15,970 nt of DNA from positions 1 through 15,970 of the forward strand of contig CAZDUZ010000024.1 in assembly GCA_964508755.1 (NCBI GenBank), in the 5' to 3' direction. Source of the stretch: CAZDUZ01 sp964508755. Its GTDB lineage: Bacteria; Patescibacteriota; Dojkabacteria; SC72; JAFGCJ01. The notes beneath the pieces were generated by a model. It made no database searches and was not told the origin of the DNA. It saw only the letters and a list, made by a program, of their open reading frames with translations. Below, in pieces: positions 1 through 7,047 of this stretch. Numbering within the stretch: the first letter of the stretch is position 1; each line of letters starts with the position of its first letter. Position numbers and translations under genes: made by a program.

Positions 1-831
1 AAAAGGGTCTCCCAATTGCACTGTCGCAATACCTAAGGTACCAGACATATAAGAATTGATCATAAGGGACACTAATCTACCAATATCCATTATGAATCCA
101 ACTATTGCGAAACTGAAAGTCACGGCAAGCAACCCTATAAGGACAGAGGGAATAGCGTTTAGTACACTGACGGTAGTCTGTCCACCAATCTTCGAACGAA
201 ACATTACCATGAAACCAGCCGCCATAATGATTATGACAAATAAAGCATAGGAAAAGTTTCGCATCATTTCCCATATTGGTTCAACTTTAATGGTGTCACG
301 AAGAAAAACATAACCCTCACCCTCTCCCTGAGCATACACACTGGTCACACTGTTCTCATATCCGGGAACCCACTGTTTCGCCAGATGATCAGGAAGACTT
401 ACACCCGGGGGATCATAAGCTAAAGCCATGACTTCAGTATTCATCACTCCAAGAAGTCCGACTTGAGTCATTTGTGGAAGACCAAGTTCTTGTGCGCGAG
501 ATACAGCATCCGGACCATACACACTCATTCCGACAAGATCTCCCATAAGGTTTATGCCAGATGCAAGACGTGAACTCTCGTCAAGGGTTTGAATATTTTG
601 CCCACTATCGTTAGTACTTGCATTCACCTTACCCATTGACGCCTCGTAAGAACTCGTCACGTCATAATAGGGAGCAGCTTGGCCATTTACAACACCCGAC
701 ATGGCAGAAACGATCAGAATGAGAGTTACGAAAGCCGCCAGATATGAGGTAATCCCATCAGCTTTCTTTTGGAAACTGCTGATGCCGGAAGCAACACGAT
801 CACCAAGAGAGATAAGTGAACGCCTATTCAT
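1..831 (-). CDS. VirB6/TrbL-like polytopic membrane protein, 3' end outside window
   Basis: An open frame of 277 codons runs from an ATG at 831 off the left edge without a stop, so the C-terminus is missing. Residues 27-48 form a hydrophobic segment that could be a signal anchor. A polar stretch of about 140 residues follows, presumably outside the membrane. Two further hydrophobic segments lie at about 193-211 and 222-250. They are separated by a short basic loop (FRSKIGGQT, 211-219), and the second contains NAIPSVLIGLL and FSFAIVGFIMD. This loop-plus-helix pattern is what I recall from VirB6/TrbL-like proteins of type IV secretion loci in Patescibacteria; the family call is from memory, not a search. 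It lies 68 bp downstream of the secreted cysteine-rich gene on the same strand, probably in one transcript. No Shine-Dalgarno sequence precedes the start. Confidence 0.7.
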   Translation of the reverse strand, partial: MNRRSLISLGDRVASGISSFQKKADGITSYLAAFVTLILIVSAMSGVVNGQAAPYYDVTSSYEASMGKVNASTNDSGQNIQTLDESSRLASGINLMGDLVGMSVYGPDAVSRAQELGLPQMTQVGLLGVMNTEVMALAYDPPGVSLPDHLAKQWVPGYENSVTSVYAQGEGEGYVFLRDTIKVEPIWEMMRNFSYALFVIIIMAAGFMVMFRSKIGGQTTVSVLNAIPSVLIGLLAVTFSFAIVGFIMDIGRLVSLMINSYMSGTLGIATVQLGDPF

Positions 832-899
832 TTCAATCAAACTTTGAATTAATTAATGTAGATAGTATGTATTAAACTTTCATTAATAACAAGTAGAAT

Positions 900-2444
900 T
901 TACTTGTTTGCAGAGAACGCTTTTACAAAATCAAAATACCCCGGTACCCCGTTCGTTTCTTCAAAGTTACACATCCAATACTTCTTACCTTTATATGTCA
1001 CCCATCCTGTCTCATCGCATGGTTTATTCTCTGTTCTCTGTCTATCATAATTATCCTTTAACCAATTTTTCCAAACGAATGTACAGGGAACCATAGAACC
1101 ACACACTCTACACATACCCGCGGTTCCTATATAGGTGTCGGGCCAGCATGGTGAATTCTGTCCAACACCAAAATTCGCACAATCTTTAGAATAATTTGGA
1201 GGTCGCTGACTTGCAACAAGGGTATCCGAATATACATCACCGCATGGTTCCTCACAACCTTGATTCGAACCCGTAAGACTCTCCGTGTTCATCATTATAT
1301 TTACATTTGTAAGACAATCCCCTCTGACAATACAAGCAAGATTCTGGAAAAAACCGGAAAACTTAAATACCCACCCAAATACTGCCGCGCTCGCATTAAT
1401 ACATGCAAGATCACCGGAAACATTATTCACGAGGGGACACGTTGAATTGTCTGATGTATACCGGGCAAGAACTTTACCTTTATCAGGATACCAAAACGGA
1501 TTTCCACAATTGCTTTGTCCATTGATAGTTTGACAAAACGTACTTGTACCGGCGACTGCAGGATCTCCAACACTCTCTGTATCGAGATTCACTTTTGTAT
1601 TCATGGTAACGGGGTTTCCCCACATAGCCCACTCATTATAAGATTTCCTACCCGATGCGCAGTCAGACTTTATCTCGTTTAACGGTGAATTGGTACATTC
1701 TGTATTTGGAAAAGCAAGTGTCGAATCTTGGCTTCCTCCGTTAGTCGGAGGCTGATCTACCGAATCACCAGCGCTCAGCACTTCAGGTACGTATTCTGCT
1801 TCAGTTCGTTCCTTGCCATCAGATAGATATCGAGGGTTTGTTTCTGGAGGATAGTTGACGGCCCCGGAATATTTATACTCATCACCGGGAAGCATCATTC
1901 CACCAACAAATTCGGTCGATGGTTGGAGTTGTCCGGTAGCATCAGCGAAGCTTGGCCATTCACCCTTATATATGTCAATTCGGCCATCACTATTTAAATC
2001 TCCTCCATGGAAAAACTTCGGGTATGTCGCAAGTACAACATCAATCCGACAGGATTTACTAAAGGTATACCCGCTGAAAAAAGAAGAAACATTGTCAGAC
2101 GTCGAAAAAGTACTGCAGGTGTAATTACCTTGCGTCATTCTACCACCAGTACAGGCATTCGATACAGGAGAAACGCCTCCCTGCGCCGAAAGCACGACTT
2201 CCCCGCCTAAATCCCACTGCTCGTAAGGAACCATCGTAACATCAAGGTCATCGGCAACCGGAGAAAATGGGACTGAGGATGCAGCAACCAAAGGTTGTGT
2301 TAGGTATGAAACTGAACCTTCTGCGTGAACCACAGAAGTATTTACAAAAAACAATAAGGAGAAACAAAGCACCCCGAAAACATATCCAATAAAAGTTGGA
2401 TAAAGAGAATCGGACTTACAATCATATTTCTTTCGACTCACCAT
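900..2444 (-). CDS. Secreted cysteine-rich hypothetical protein
   Basis: This encodes 514 residues from the ATG at 2444. The frame stays open to a TTG at 2546, but the ATG gives a clean N-terminus: a basic start (VSRKKYDCK), a hydrophobic core at about 15-36 and a likely cleavage after VVHA (residue 41). A promoter lies just upstream of this ATG and inside the longer frame, supporting the choice. The mature protein is polar. It has an EF-hand or dockerin-like loop DLNSDGRID at 149-157, with Asp/Asn at 149, 151, 153 and 157. The last 200 residues are cysteine-rich, with CEEPC, CRVC and many single cysteines, suggesting disulfides outside the cell. A moderately hydrophobic stretch (about 353-370) may be a buried helix. 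I do not recognise the family. Its partner is probably the VirB6-like gene downstream. A surface or secretion-associated role is inferred from context only. Confidence 0.8.
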   Translation of the reverse strand: MVSRKKYDCKSDSLYPTFIGYVFGVLCFSLLFFVNTSVVHAEGSVSYLTQPLVAASSVPFSPVADDLDVTMVPYEQWDLGGEVVLSAQGGVSPVSNACTGGRMTQGNYTCSTFSTSDNVSSFFSGYTFSKSCRIDVVLATYPKFFHGGDLNSDGRIDIYKGEWPSFADATGQLQPSTEFVGGMMLPGDEYKYSGAVNYPPETNPRYLSDGKERTEAEYVPEVLSAGDSVDQPPTNGGSQDSTLAFPNTECTNSPLNEIKSDCASGRKSYNEWAMWGNPVTMNTKVNLDTESVGDPAVAGTSTFCQTINGQSNCGNPFWYPDKGKVLARYTSDNSTCPLVNNVSGDLACINASAAVFGWVFKFSGFFQNLACIVRGDCLTNVNIMMNTESLTGSNQGCEEPCGDVYSDTLVASQRPPNYSKDCANFGVGQNSPCWPDTYIGTAGMCRVCGSMVPCTFVWKNWLKDNYDRQRTENKPCDETGWVTYKGKKYWMCNFEETNGVPGYFDFVKAFSANK

Positions 2445-2481
2445 TTGGCTGAAAGATAACAATGCATAAAACATCGCCCAC

Positions 2482-2510
2482 ACTATATCCGAAAAAGCCG
2501 TAATTGTTAA
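2482..2510 (-). promoter_or_regulatory. Sigma70-type promoter for the leftward secreted-protein gene
   Basis: On the minus strand TTAACA (2505-2510) and TATAGT (2482-2487) are separated by exactly 17 bp, close to consensus. Transcription would begin near 2475, about 30 nt before the ATG at 2444. The promoter lies inside the frame that a TTG start at 2546 would use, so it favours the ATG. Confidence 0.6.
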
Positions 2511-2582
2511 GCCCTTACAATGTATCTGCCGATATTCAACATTCAACCGTTTTTGAACGTTGCCTTAGGAAAGACCGTAGTA

Positions 2583-2611
2583 TTGACTTTTATTCTCGCT
2601 TCTACTAGTTT
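2583..2611 (+). promoter_or_regulatory. Possible promoter for the rightward secreted-protein gene
   Basis: TTGACT (2583-2588) is followed after 17 bp by TAGTTT (2606-2611), a good -35 with a weak -10. It sits in the divergent gap between the two secreted-protein genes, 33 bp before the ATG at 2644. Confidence 0.4.
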
Positions 2612-2643
2612 GTAGTAAGGAGTTTTAATTTTTATTCAGTACC

Positions 2644-3918
2644 ATGAAAAACCTTCGAATCATCCTGCCCTTCGTGGCTGGATTAATTGCGGTCTTCGTG
2701 ACCTATTCCGCGGTACGGGCATACGAGGCGCCAGAGCCTTACTATCCGCCCCACCCCTATCCCGAACCAGGCTGGGAAGAATTTCCAGAACCAGGGGATA
2801 CCATACGCTACTACATGAACGGTCAAACCGTTGATGATATCCGAGCGGAAATTATGTATCTGCATGGCTCAGATTTTAAAAATGCAATGAAGCAAATCCG
2901 TCTTGACGCTGCAAAAGTCAGACAGGAACAGCTTCAAACAAACGCCGCATGGGAACAAGCATTCCCTCAGGTGAAGCAATATGCTCTTCTTATGGTTGAG
3001 CATATTAAGTGCAAACTAAACGAGAAGATTGAAAAGCTTGAAACAGAAGCAGCTGAGATGGCTGAGTATGATATCCCGACCGATGGCCATGAGGTTGCAA
3101 TTGATTATATTAACAATGTAGTCTTCCCACTCCTTGAGAATCCTGATAATCCTAATGATCCCGCTACTCTTAAAGGTCAGATAAATAACTCGAAGAGTAC
3201 CGCAGAAATCAAACAGGTTATCCAGAACACCCAAGCTACAATATTCGCTAATGAAAAAGAATATCGCGGAGTTATGGCTAAAGTTATGTCTTCAAGAATC
3301 CAGCGATTCGAATATTGCGTCCAAGTCCTCGTTGACTTTGGAAACGATATTGTCATTGCAGTTATTGACCAACTGAACGCAACATCTGACGAGGATTTCC
3401 CCGCAGAAGAATTCAGCAAAGGTCTCTCTGATTACTATGGAAGAGATATCGAAATAACCAGAACATCATTAATCGAGAAGTATCAACTCTACGTTACCAA
3501 TGAAGATTCACGATTCAACGATGACTGGGCTCGTGCATCAGCACACTATGACAAAGCTTCTGAAATTCTTTGGGATTGCGACGGAAACGATGTATGTGTA
3601 GAAGCTGCAAAAGCAGAAATGCAACAGGCAAAATACCTACTCCAAGATATGTTCCATGTATTCTACTGGGCATATGACTGGTATAAGTATTCAATCGAAA
3701 TGGGATGGAAACCAAGTTCTAATCTCATCGAGCAGTTTATGGCAGAAGGTTTGCCCGATATGCCATGTCAATGGATGCAGATGGCAGGATGTCATTCAGA
3801 AGATCCCAATGACGTTTGTGATGCCGACGATGCTCCAGAATGGTGGCCAGATCTAACCGCATGTCCTAAACCGAAAGCAGCTGCCAGTAGGACTACACCA
3901 CGTGGTGGTGGAAGATAA
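2644..3918 (+). CDS. Secreted helical hypothetical protein with eight cysteines
   Basis: The 424-residue product has a typical signal peptide: KNLR, a hydrophobic core at 7-21, and a likely cleavage after SAVRA at residue 26. A short Pro/Tyr/Glu-rich stretch follows (28-50), then a long, highly charged and probably alpha-helical body (about 60-365) with possible coiled coil at 78-140. Cysteines lie at 123, 225, 312, 318, 375, 383, 392 and 407; the even number fits disulfide bonding outside the cell. Acidic loops DCDGND (311-316) and DPNDVCDADD (387-396) could bind metal, which is speculative. The tail ends in RTTPRGGGR. I do not recognise the family. A small membrane-protein gene follows after 40 bp and a strong terminator ends the pair. 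The AAGGAG at 2617-2622 is 21 nt from the ATG, too far to be its ribosome-binding site. Confidence 0.85.
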   Translation: MKNLRIILPFVAGLIAVFVTYSAVRAYEAPEPYYPPHPYPEPGWEEFPEPGDTIRYYMNGQTVDDIRAEIMYLHGSDFKNAMKQIRLDAAKVRQEQLQTNAAWEQAFPQVKQYALLMVEHIKCKLNEKIEKLETEAAEMAEYDIPTDGHEVAIDYINNVVFPLLENPDNPNDPATLKGQINNSKSTAEIKQVIQNTQATIFANEKEYRGVMAKVMSSRIQRFEYCVQVLVDFGNDIVIAVIDQLNATSDEDFPAEEFSKGLSDYYGRDIEITRTSLIEKYQLYVTNEDSRFNDDWARASAHYDKASEILWDCDGNDVCVEAAKAEMQQAKYLLQDMFHVFYWAYDWYKYSIEMGWKPSSNLIEQFMAEGLPDMPCQWMQMAGCHSEDPNDVCDADDAPEWWPDLTACPKPKAAASRTTPRGGGR

Positions 3919-3958
3919 CGGACATAAGACTATACTTAATTCTATAAACTCTAAAACA

Positions 3959-4258
3959 ATGGAAAAACAAGCAGAGTTGAATCAAAGTAGTCTCCTGGTG
4001 ACATTGGCTATCACAATTGTCATCACGATTCTAACAAGCATCACTACCGTGGTGCTTATGGGAGGCTTTAATCCGGAGACGGCTAAAACTCCGGAAAACT
4101 ATCCAATTACCAGACCAGCACCTTCTTCAACATCAAAGTTTCTTGATGTAATGCAAGACCAAGCTCGTGGTAATATGAATGCAGCTGAAGATCTTGATGA
4201 GCTCCAACAGAGCTACGATAGACCAGTTGTCGATCTCGAAAAGTATCTGCCTCAGTAA
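3959..4258 (+). CDS. Small single-pass membrane protein, hypothetical
   Basis: From the ATG at 3959 this encodes 99 residues. The frame is open back to a GTG at 3902, but that start overlaps the previous gene and adds a polar lead with no signal character, so I prefer the ATG. One hydrophobic segment (about 11-34, rich in Ile, Val, Thr and Leu) is preceded by a short polar N-terminus. It is followed by about 65 polar residues containing a Pro/Ser/Thr-rich linker (45-59) and an acidic helical end. The shape is that of a membrane-anchored accessory subunit. It is the second gene of a two-gene unit with the secreted helical protein, and a terminator begins 23 bp after its stop. No Shine-Dalgarno sequence is visible and I recognise no family. 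Confidence 0.7.
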   Translation: MEKQAELNQSSLLVTLAITIVITILTSITTVVLMGGFNPETAKTPENYPITRPAPSSTSKFLDVMQDQARGNMNAAEDLDELQQSYDRPVVDLEKYLPQ

Positions 4259-4280
4259 GGCATACTATATCGAACATGAA

Positions 4281-4308
4281 AGGGCACTCCGTACGGGGTG
4301 CCCTTTTT
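4281..4308 (+). terminator. Rho-independent terminator of the two-gene secreted/membrane unit
   Basis: A GC-rich hairpin, AGGGCACTCC pairing with GGGGTGCCCT around a tight GTAC-type loop, is followed directly by five T residues. The opposite strand has only a short interrupted T run, so it probably works mainly rightward, although it could also help stop leftward queA transcription. Confidence 0.88.
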
Positions 4309-4352
4309 AGTATCTGATAACAATGAAGGTAAATCGATTAACCAGCAGAAAC

Positions 4353-5420
4353 CTATACAATTAGCATAGAATCACCGTAACTGAGGAAATGATATTTCTC
4401 CGCAATTGCTGTCTGATACGCTTGTTGAATGATTTCTGTCCCTCCGAAAGCGAATACTAACGCAATAAGACTGGTTCTTGGCATGTGAAAATTTGTCACT
4501 AACACATCTACAACCTTGAATTTGTATCCAGGAAATATAAATAAGTCTGTTTCCTTCGTTTCGGGTTGGATTTTTTTATTTGCAATTACCACTGACTCTA
4601 ATGTTCGAACAACGGTCGTTCCAAACGCCCAGATACGTCCTTTACACGAATTAACGGCCTCTGCAGTTTCAGGTGGTACAGAAATCCATTCCTTATGAAT
4701 TCGGTATGATTCAATTTCCTCTGTATCAATAGGACGAAAGGTTCCAAGTCCAATATTTAAATCCACGTACACTATACCAGCTGACCTTTTCTGAATTTCT
4801 TTTATCATGTCTTTTGTAACATTCAGACTTGCAGTAGGAGATGCTGCAGACCCCAACTGATCACCGAAAACGGTGTTGTATCTAAGTTCATCCGCTTTTA
4901 CCGGTTTGCGTTTAATGTAAGGCGGTAGGGGGATGAGTCCATCACTGTTGATAATTTCCTCAATATTCTCTCCCCTTACAATGAATCGAGGATCGTTTAC
5001 AAGACGTTTTTCCACAGTTATCGTCTTTCCTGAAGAAGTAACAAGGATATCTGAGATTTTGACGTCTTTCGCTCTTCCAATGAGACAATACCAAGAGTTT
5101 TCTACGGATGGACGTTTAGCAAACACAGTCTGATGATCCTGCGAATTAGCGAGATGATCCACCTTTCCGAGAAACAAAACCTCTACTTGCTTGCCACTTC
5201 GTTTAACGGTGCAGAAAATCCTTGATTTCATTACTCTTGTCCGGTTTAAAACGACTAGATCATTTTTTTCTAGGTAGTCAGGAATATCTCGATAACGCTT
5301 ATGTTCAATGTTTCCATTTCCCCGGTTCACTACAAGTAGTCTCGTATCTCCCCTTACATCAGGAGGTTTTTGAGCAATCAGTTCCTCAGGTAAATTGAAA
5401 TCGGTTTCTTTCGTTAGCAT
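4353..5420 (-). CDS. queA: QueA-family S-adenosylmethionine:tRNA ribosyltransferase-isomerase, divergent
   Basis: QueA transfers and isomerises the ribosyl part of SAM onto 7-aminomethyl-7-deazaguanine in tRNA, giving epoxyqueuosine in the queuosine pathway. The 355-residue length is normal. Recognisable motifs are LPEELIAQKPP (10-20), LPPYIKRKP (165-173), YNTVF (181-185), GLGTFRPI (224-231), HKEW (242-245), GTTVVRTLES (267-276) and NFHMPRTSL (310-318). Several usually conserved positions differ. The motif normally APTAGLHF reads SPTASLNV (194-201). The following TLHVG-type motif reads DLNIG (220-224), so two conserved His are Asn. The usual NDTRV reads NRTRV (59-63). Family membership is secure, but unchanged activity is not. 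It is divergent from fmt and shares its regulatory region. A TATAAT lies upstream at 5483-5488. No Shine-Dalgarno sequence is seen. Confidence 0.92.
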   Translation of the reverse strand: MLTKETDFNLPEELIAQKPPDVRGDTRLLVVNRGNGNIEHKRYRDIPDYLEKNDLVVLNRTRVMKSRIFCTVKRSGKQVEVLFLGKVDHLANSQDHQTVFAKRPSVENSWYCLIGRAKDVKISDILVTSSGKTITVEKRLVNDPRFIVRGENIEEIINSDGLIPLPPYIKRKPVKADELRYNTVFGDQLGSAASPTASLNVTKDMIKEIQKRSAGIVYVDLNIGLGTFRPIDTEEIESYRIHKEWISVPPETAEAVNSCKGRIWAFGTTVVRTLESVVIANKKIQPETKETDLFIFPGYKFKVVDVLVTNFHMPRTSLIALVFAFGGTEIIQQAYQTAIAEKYHFLSYGDSMLIV

Positions 5421-5454
5421 AATTGAAAAGTATTATTGGTTAGTGTAAAGGCAG

Positions 5455-5485
5455 AATGATACAATACGTTATTGATTGTATCATT
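5455..5485. repeat. Perfect 11-bp inverted repeat between queA and fmt
   Basis: AATGATACAAT (5455-5465) and ATTGTATCATT (5475-5485) are exact reverse complements separated by 9 bp. The element overlaps the putative -35 of fmt and the TATAAT of queA, a typical place for an operator bound by a dimeric regulator. It could also fold as a hairpin in RNA. Confidence 0.8.
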
Positions 5486-5500
5486 ATATGGTAATTATTT
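5472..5500 (+). promoter_or_regulatory. Possible fmt promoter
   Basis: TTGATT (5472-5477) and TTATTT (5495-5500) are 17 bp apart, about 20 bp before the fmt ATG. The -35 overlaps the right arm of the inverted repeat. The match to consensus is moderate and the region is AT-rich, so chance is possible. Confidence 0.35.
5483..5488 (-). promoter_or_regulatory. TATAAT -10 element, probably for queA
   Basis: A perfect TATAAT on the minus strand lies 63 bp upstream of the queA ATG and overlaps the end of the inverted repeat. No good -35 hexamer is visible at the right distance. Confidence 0.4.
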
Positions 5501-5520
5501 ATCAAAAGACGTAAGTCCCT

Positions 5521-6471
5521 ATGAATAAAATTCCAACTCTTTTTCTGGGAAGTGGAATGGAAGGAATTACTGCTCTGGATGTTCTTACCGCACATCCTCT
5601 CGTGGAAATGCTCGCGGTTGTTTCGCAACCCGACAAGCCAACAGGGAGAAAACAGGAAATGACACCTTCGCCAATAAAGCAGCACGCCCTTCAACAGGGA
5701 TTAACTGTAGTGACCCCTGATGGATCAGATTCTTCCTACCAAAAGATCATTGAAGATTTTCATGCCGAATTCGCTGTATGTCTATCTTTTGGTCAATTCA
5801 TCCCCGAACAATTTCTTAACTCGCTTCCTCACTCCTGTTTGAATGTGCATTATTCACTTCTTCCTCAATTAAGAGGAGCAATACCAGTCCAAGCTGCAAT
5901 ACTGCAAGGGCTGAAAGAAACCGGGGTGACCATTCAAGTGATGAAGCCGGAAATGGATGTAGGCCCAGTGATTATTCAAGAAAAAGTATCTATTGCAAGC
6001 GATGACACGACAGAAACATTAAAGGCAACACTTATCCCCAAAGGAGCAGAGATGCTCAAAAACATCCTCACTCCGTGGCTGAAGGGGGAAATTTCTCCCT
6101 TCGAGCAAGACGAGAGCAATGCGACCTACTGTTATATGAAAGATATTTCAAGAGAAAACGCACAGATTGACTGGAAATCAATGGATCCAGAAACGATAGA
6201 ACGAATGGTGAAAGCGCTTGTTCCATGGCCTGTGGCATGGACCTATCTCAACAACGGATCGACACTTAAACTGTACAAAGTAAGTATTGAAAGCAAAAAA
6301 CACTCTCTACTCCCGGGACAACTTCTCTTTCCTAACGATCAAGCTGAATTTGCGACCCTTGATCCAAATAGAGTGATACGAGTACACGAACTACAGCGTG
6401 AAGGCAAAACACGAGTACCAGGAAAATCCTTTATGGCTGGTTATAAACCATCAGGACCAAGTATTCCATAA
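5521..6471 (+). CDS. fmt: Methionyl-tRNA formyltransferase
   Basis: Formylates the amino group of Met on initiator tRNA using 10-formyl-tetrahydrofolate. The 316-residue length matches the family. The N-terminal formyltransferase domain (about 1-205) has the family signature: catalytic Asn108 and His110 in LNVHYSLLP, then RGAIPVQ (118-124), TGVTIQVM (134-141) and Asp146 in EMDVGP. The C-terminal tRNA-binding domain starts near ISRENAQIDW (209-218) and continues with VPWPVAW (234-240). All three classic catalytic residues are present. The gene is divergent from queA and convergent with rnpB. Its last five sense codons and stop lie over the P1 helix of the RNase P RNA gene, an 18-bp antisense overlap. 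No Shine-Dalgarno sequence precedes the ATG. Confidence 0.97.
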   Translation: MNKIPTLFLGSGMEGITALDVLTAHPLVEMLAVVSQPDKPTGRKQEMTPSPIKQHALQQGLTVVTPDGSDSSYQKIIEDFHAEFAVCLSFGQFIPEQFLNSLPHSCLNVHYSLLPQLRGAIPVQAAILQGLKETGVTIQVMKPEMDVGPVIIQEKVSIASDDTTETLKATLIPKGAEMLKNILTPWLKGEISPFEQDESNATYCYMKDISRENAQIDWKSMDPETIERMVKALVPWPVAWTYLNNGSTLKLYKVSIESKKHSLLPGQLLFPNDQAEFATLDPNRVIRVHELQREGKTRVPGKSFMAGYKPSGPSIP

Positions 6472-6917
6472 GCCGGATTCTGTTTAGATGATCATCTCTC
6501 TTAGATTCACCGTATAGTTACCTATACGGGAATTTCCACACTCGGGCTGTAATCTTCAATCACAGTACGAGATAGGATGCGGCGGTTCAACGCCTTGCTC
6601 CGGGCGGGGGTTACCGTGCGCCTACTCATTACTGAATAAGCCGGTGGTCTCTTACACCACCATTTCACCCTTACATTTAGCGTTACATCAAAGATGCAAC
6701 ACTAAAAGCGGTATCTTTCTGTTGCCCTTTTCTCCGAAAGATCACTCCCTCCCTGCTCTCGCAGGCGCCCATCCCGCATGCGCGGGACCACATGGAGTCC
6801 GGACTTTCCTCCTCCGCAGAAGAATACTTTCTGTAATTCAGTATTTCTTGCAATTTATAACAAACTATCTTCAAAAAGAACTCTTCTACGGAGGCGATCA
6901 TCTGCAATACTTGATCC
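6454..6917 (-). ncRNA. rnpB: RNase P RNA (bacterial A-type-like)
   Basis: Catalytic RNA that matures tRNA 5' ends. On the minus strand the universal 5' core GAGGAAAGTCCGGACTCC lies near 6795-6814 and the 3' core ACAGAATCCGGCTTA at 6469-6483. P4 keeps pairing through a matched U-A in place of the usual C-G. AAGGGTGAAATGGTGG with GTAAGAG (6643-6673) and CCCGGAGCAAGG (about 6592-6604) are also present. Helices I can pair are: P1, 12 bp (6906-6917 with 6454-6465); P2, 8 bp (AGATGATC with GATCATCT); P3, a 13-bp helix (CCTCCGTAGAAGA with its complement) carrying a long apical insert; and P18, 8 bp with a GTAA tetraloop. At about 464 nt it is longer than the usual 350-400, mostly because of P3. No GGU tRNA-CCA contact is evident in the L15 region. 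The TATAAT at 6924-6929 fits the 5' end exactly. Confidence 0.96.
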
Positions 6918-6923
6918 GTTGAA

Positions 6924-6929
6924 ATTATA
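6924..6929 (-). promoter_or_regulatory. rnpB -10 element
   Basis: A perfect TATAAT on the minus strand ends 6 bp before the predicted first base of P1 (6917). The -35 region (about 6947-6952, GTGCTG) is poor. Confidence 0.65.
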
Positions 6930-6969
6930 TCATCATTTTCGTACAACAGCACCCCATAGAAATGTATCT

Positions 6970-6987
6970 CCCTGTATCAACACAGGG
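6970..6987. repeat. Short inverted repeat in the rnpB-comM divergent region
   Basis: CCCTGT and ACAGGG flank a 6-bp loop. It lies about 55-70 bp upstream of the rnpB start and upstream of any comM promoter. No T run follows on either strand, so it is not an obvious terminator. The function is unknown. Confidence 0.45.
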
Positions 6988-7001
6988 CTTAGCGTAATCC
7001 C

Positions 7002-7030
7002 ATGACATAGATCATATATTTCGGTAGAAC
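7002..7030 (+). promoter_or_regulatory. Weak candidate promoter for the ComM-like gene
   Basis: ATGACA (7002-7007) and TAGAAC (7025-7030) are 17 bp apart. Both match consensus only partly in an AT-rich region. AT-rich hexamers further right are alternatives. Confidence 0.25.
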
Positions 7031-7047
7031 ATATATTTAATCCACTT

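Noticed and set aside
2445..2546. N-terminal extension of the cysteine-rich secreted protein from a TTG start
   Set aside because: A promoter lies inside it, the start codon is weak, and the ATG at 2444 gives a proper signal peptide.
2617..2622. AAGGAG as ribosome-binding site of the gene at 2644
   Set aside because: It is 21 nt from the ATG and no in-frame start lies at normal distance, so it is probably chance.
3902..3958. GTG start of the small membrane protein overlapping the preceding gene
   Set aside because: It would add 19 polar residues before the membrane segment; the ATG at 3959 is simpler.
6644..6952. Open frames on both strands over 6644-6952
   Set aside because: They lie over the conserved core of RNase P RNA and encode nothing recognisable.
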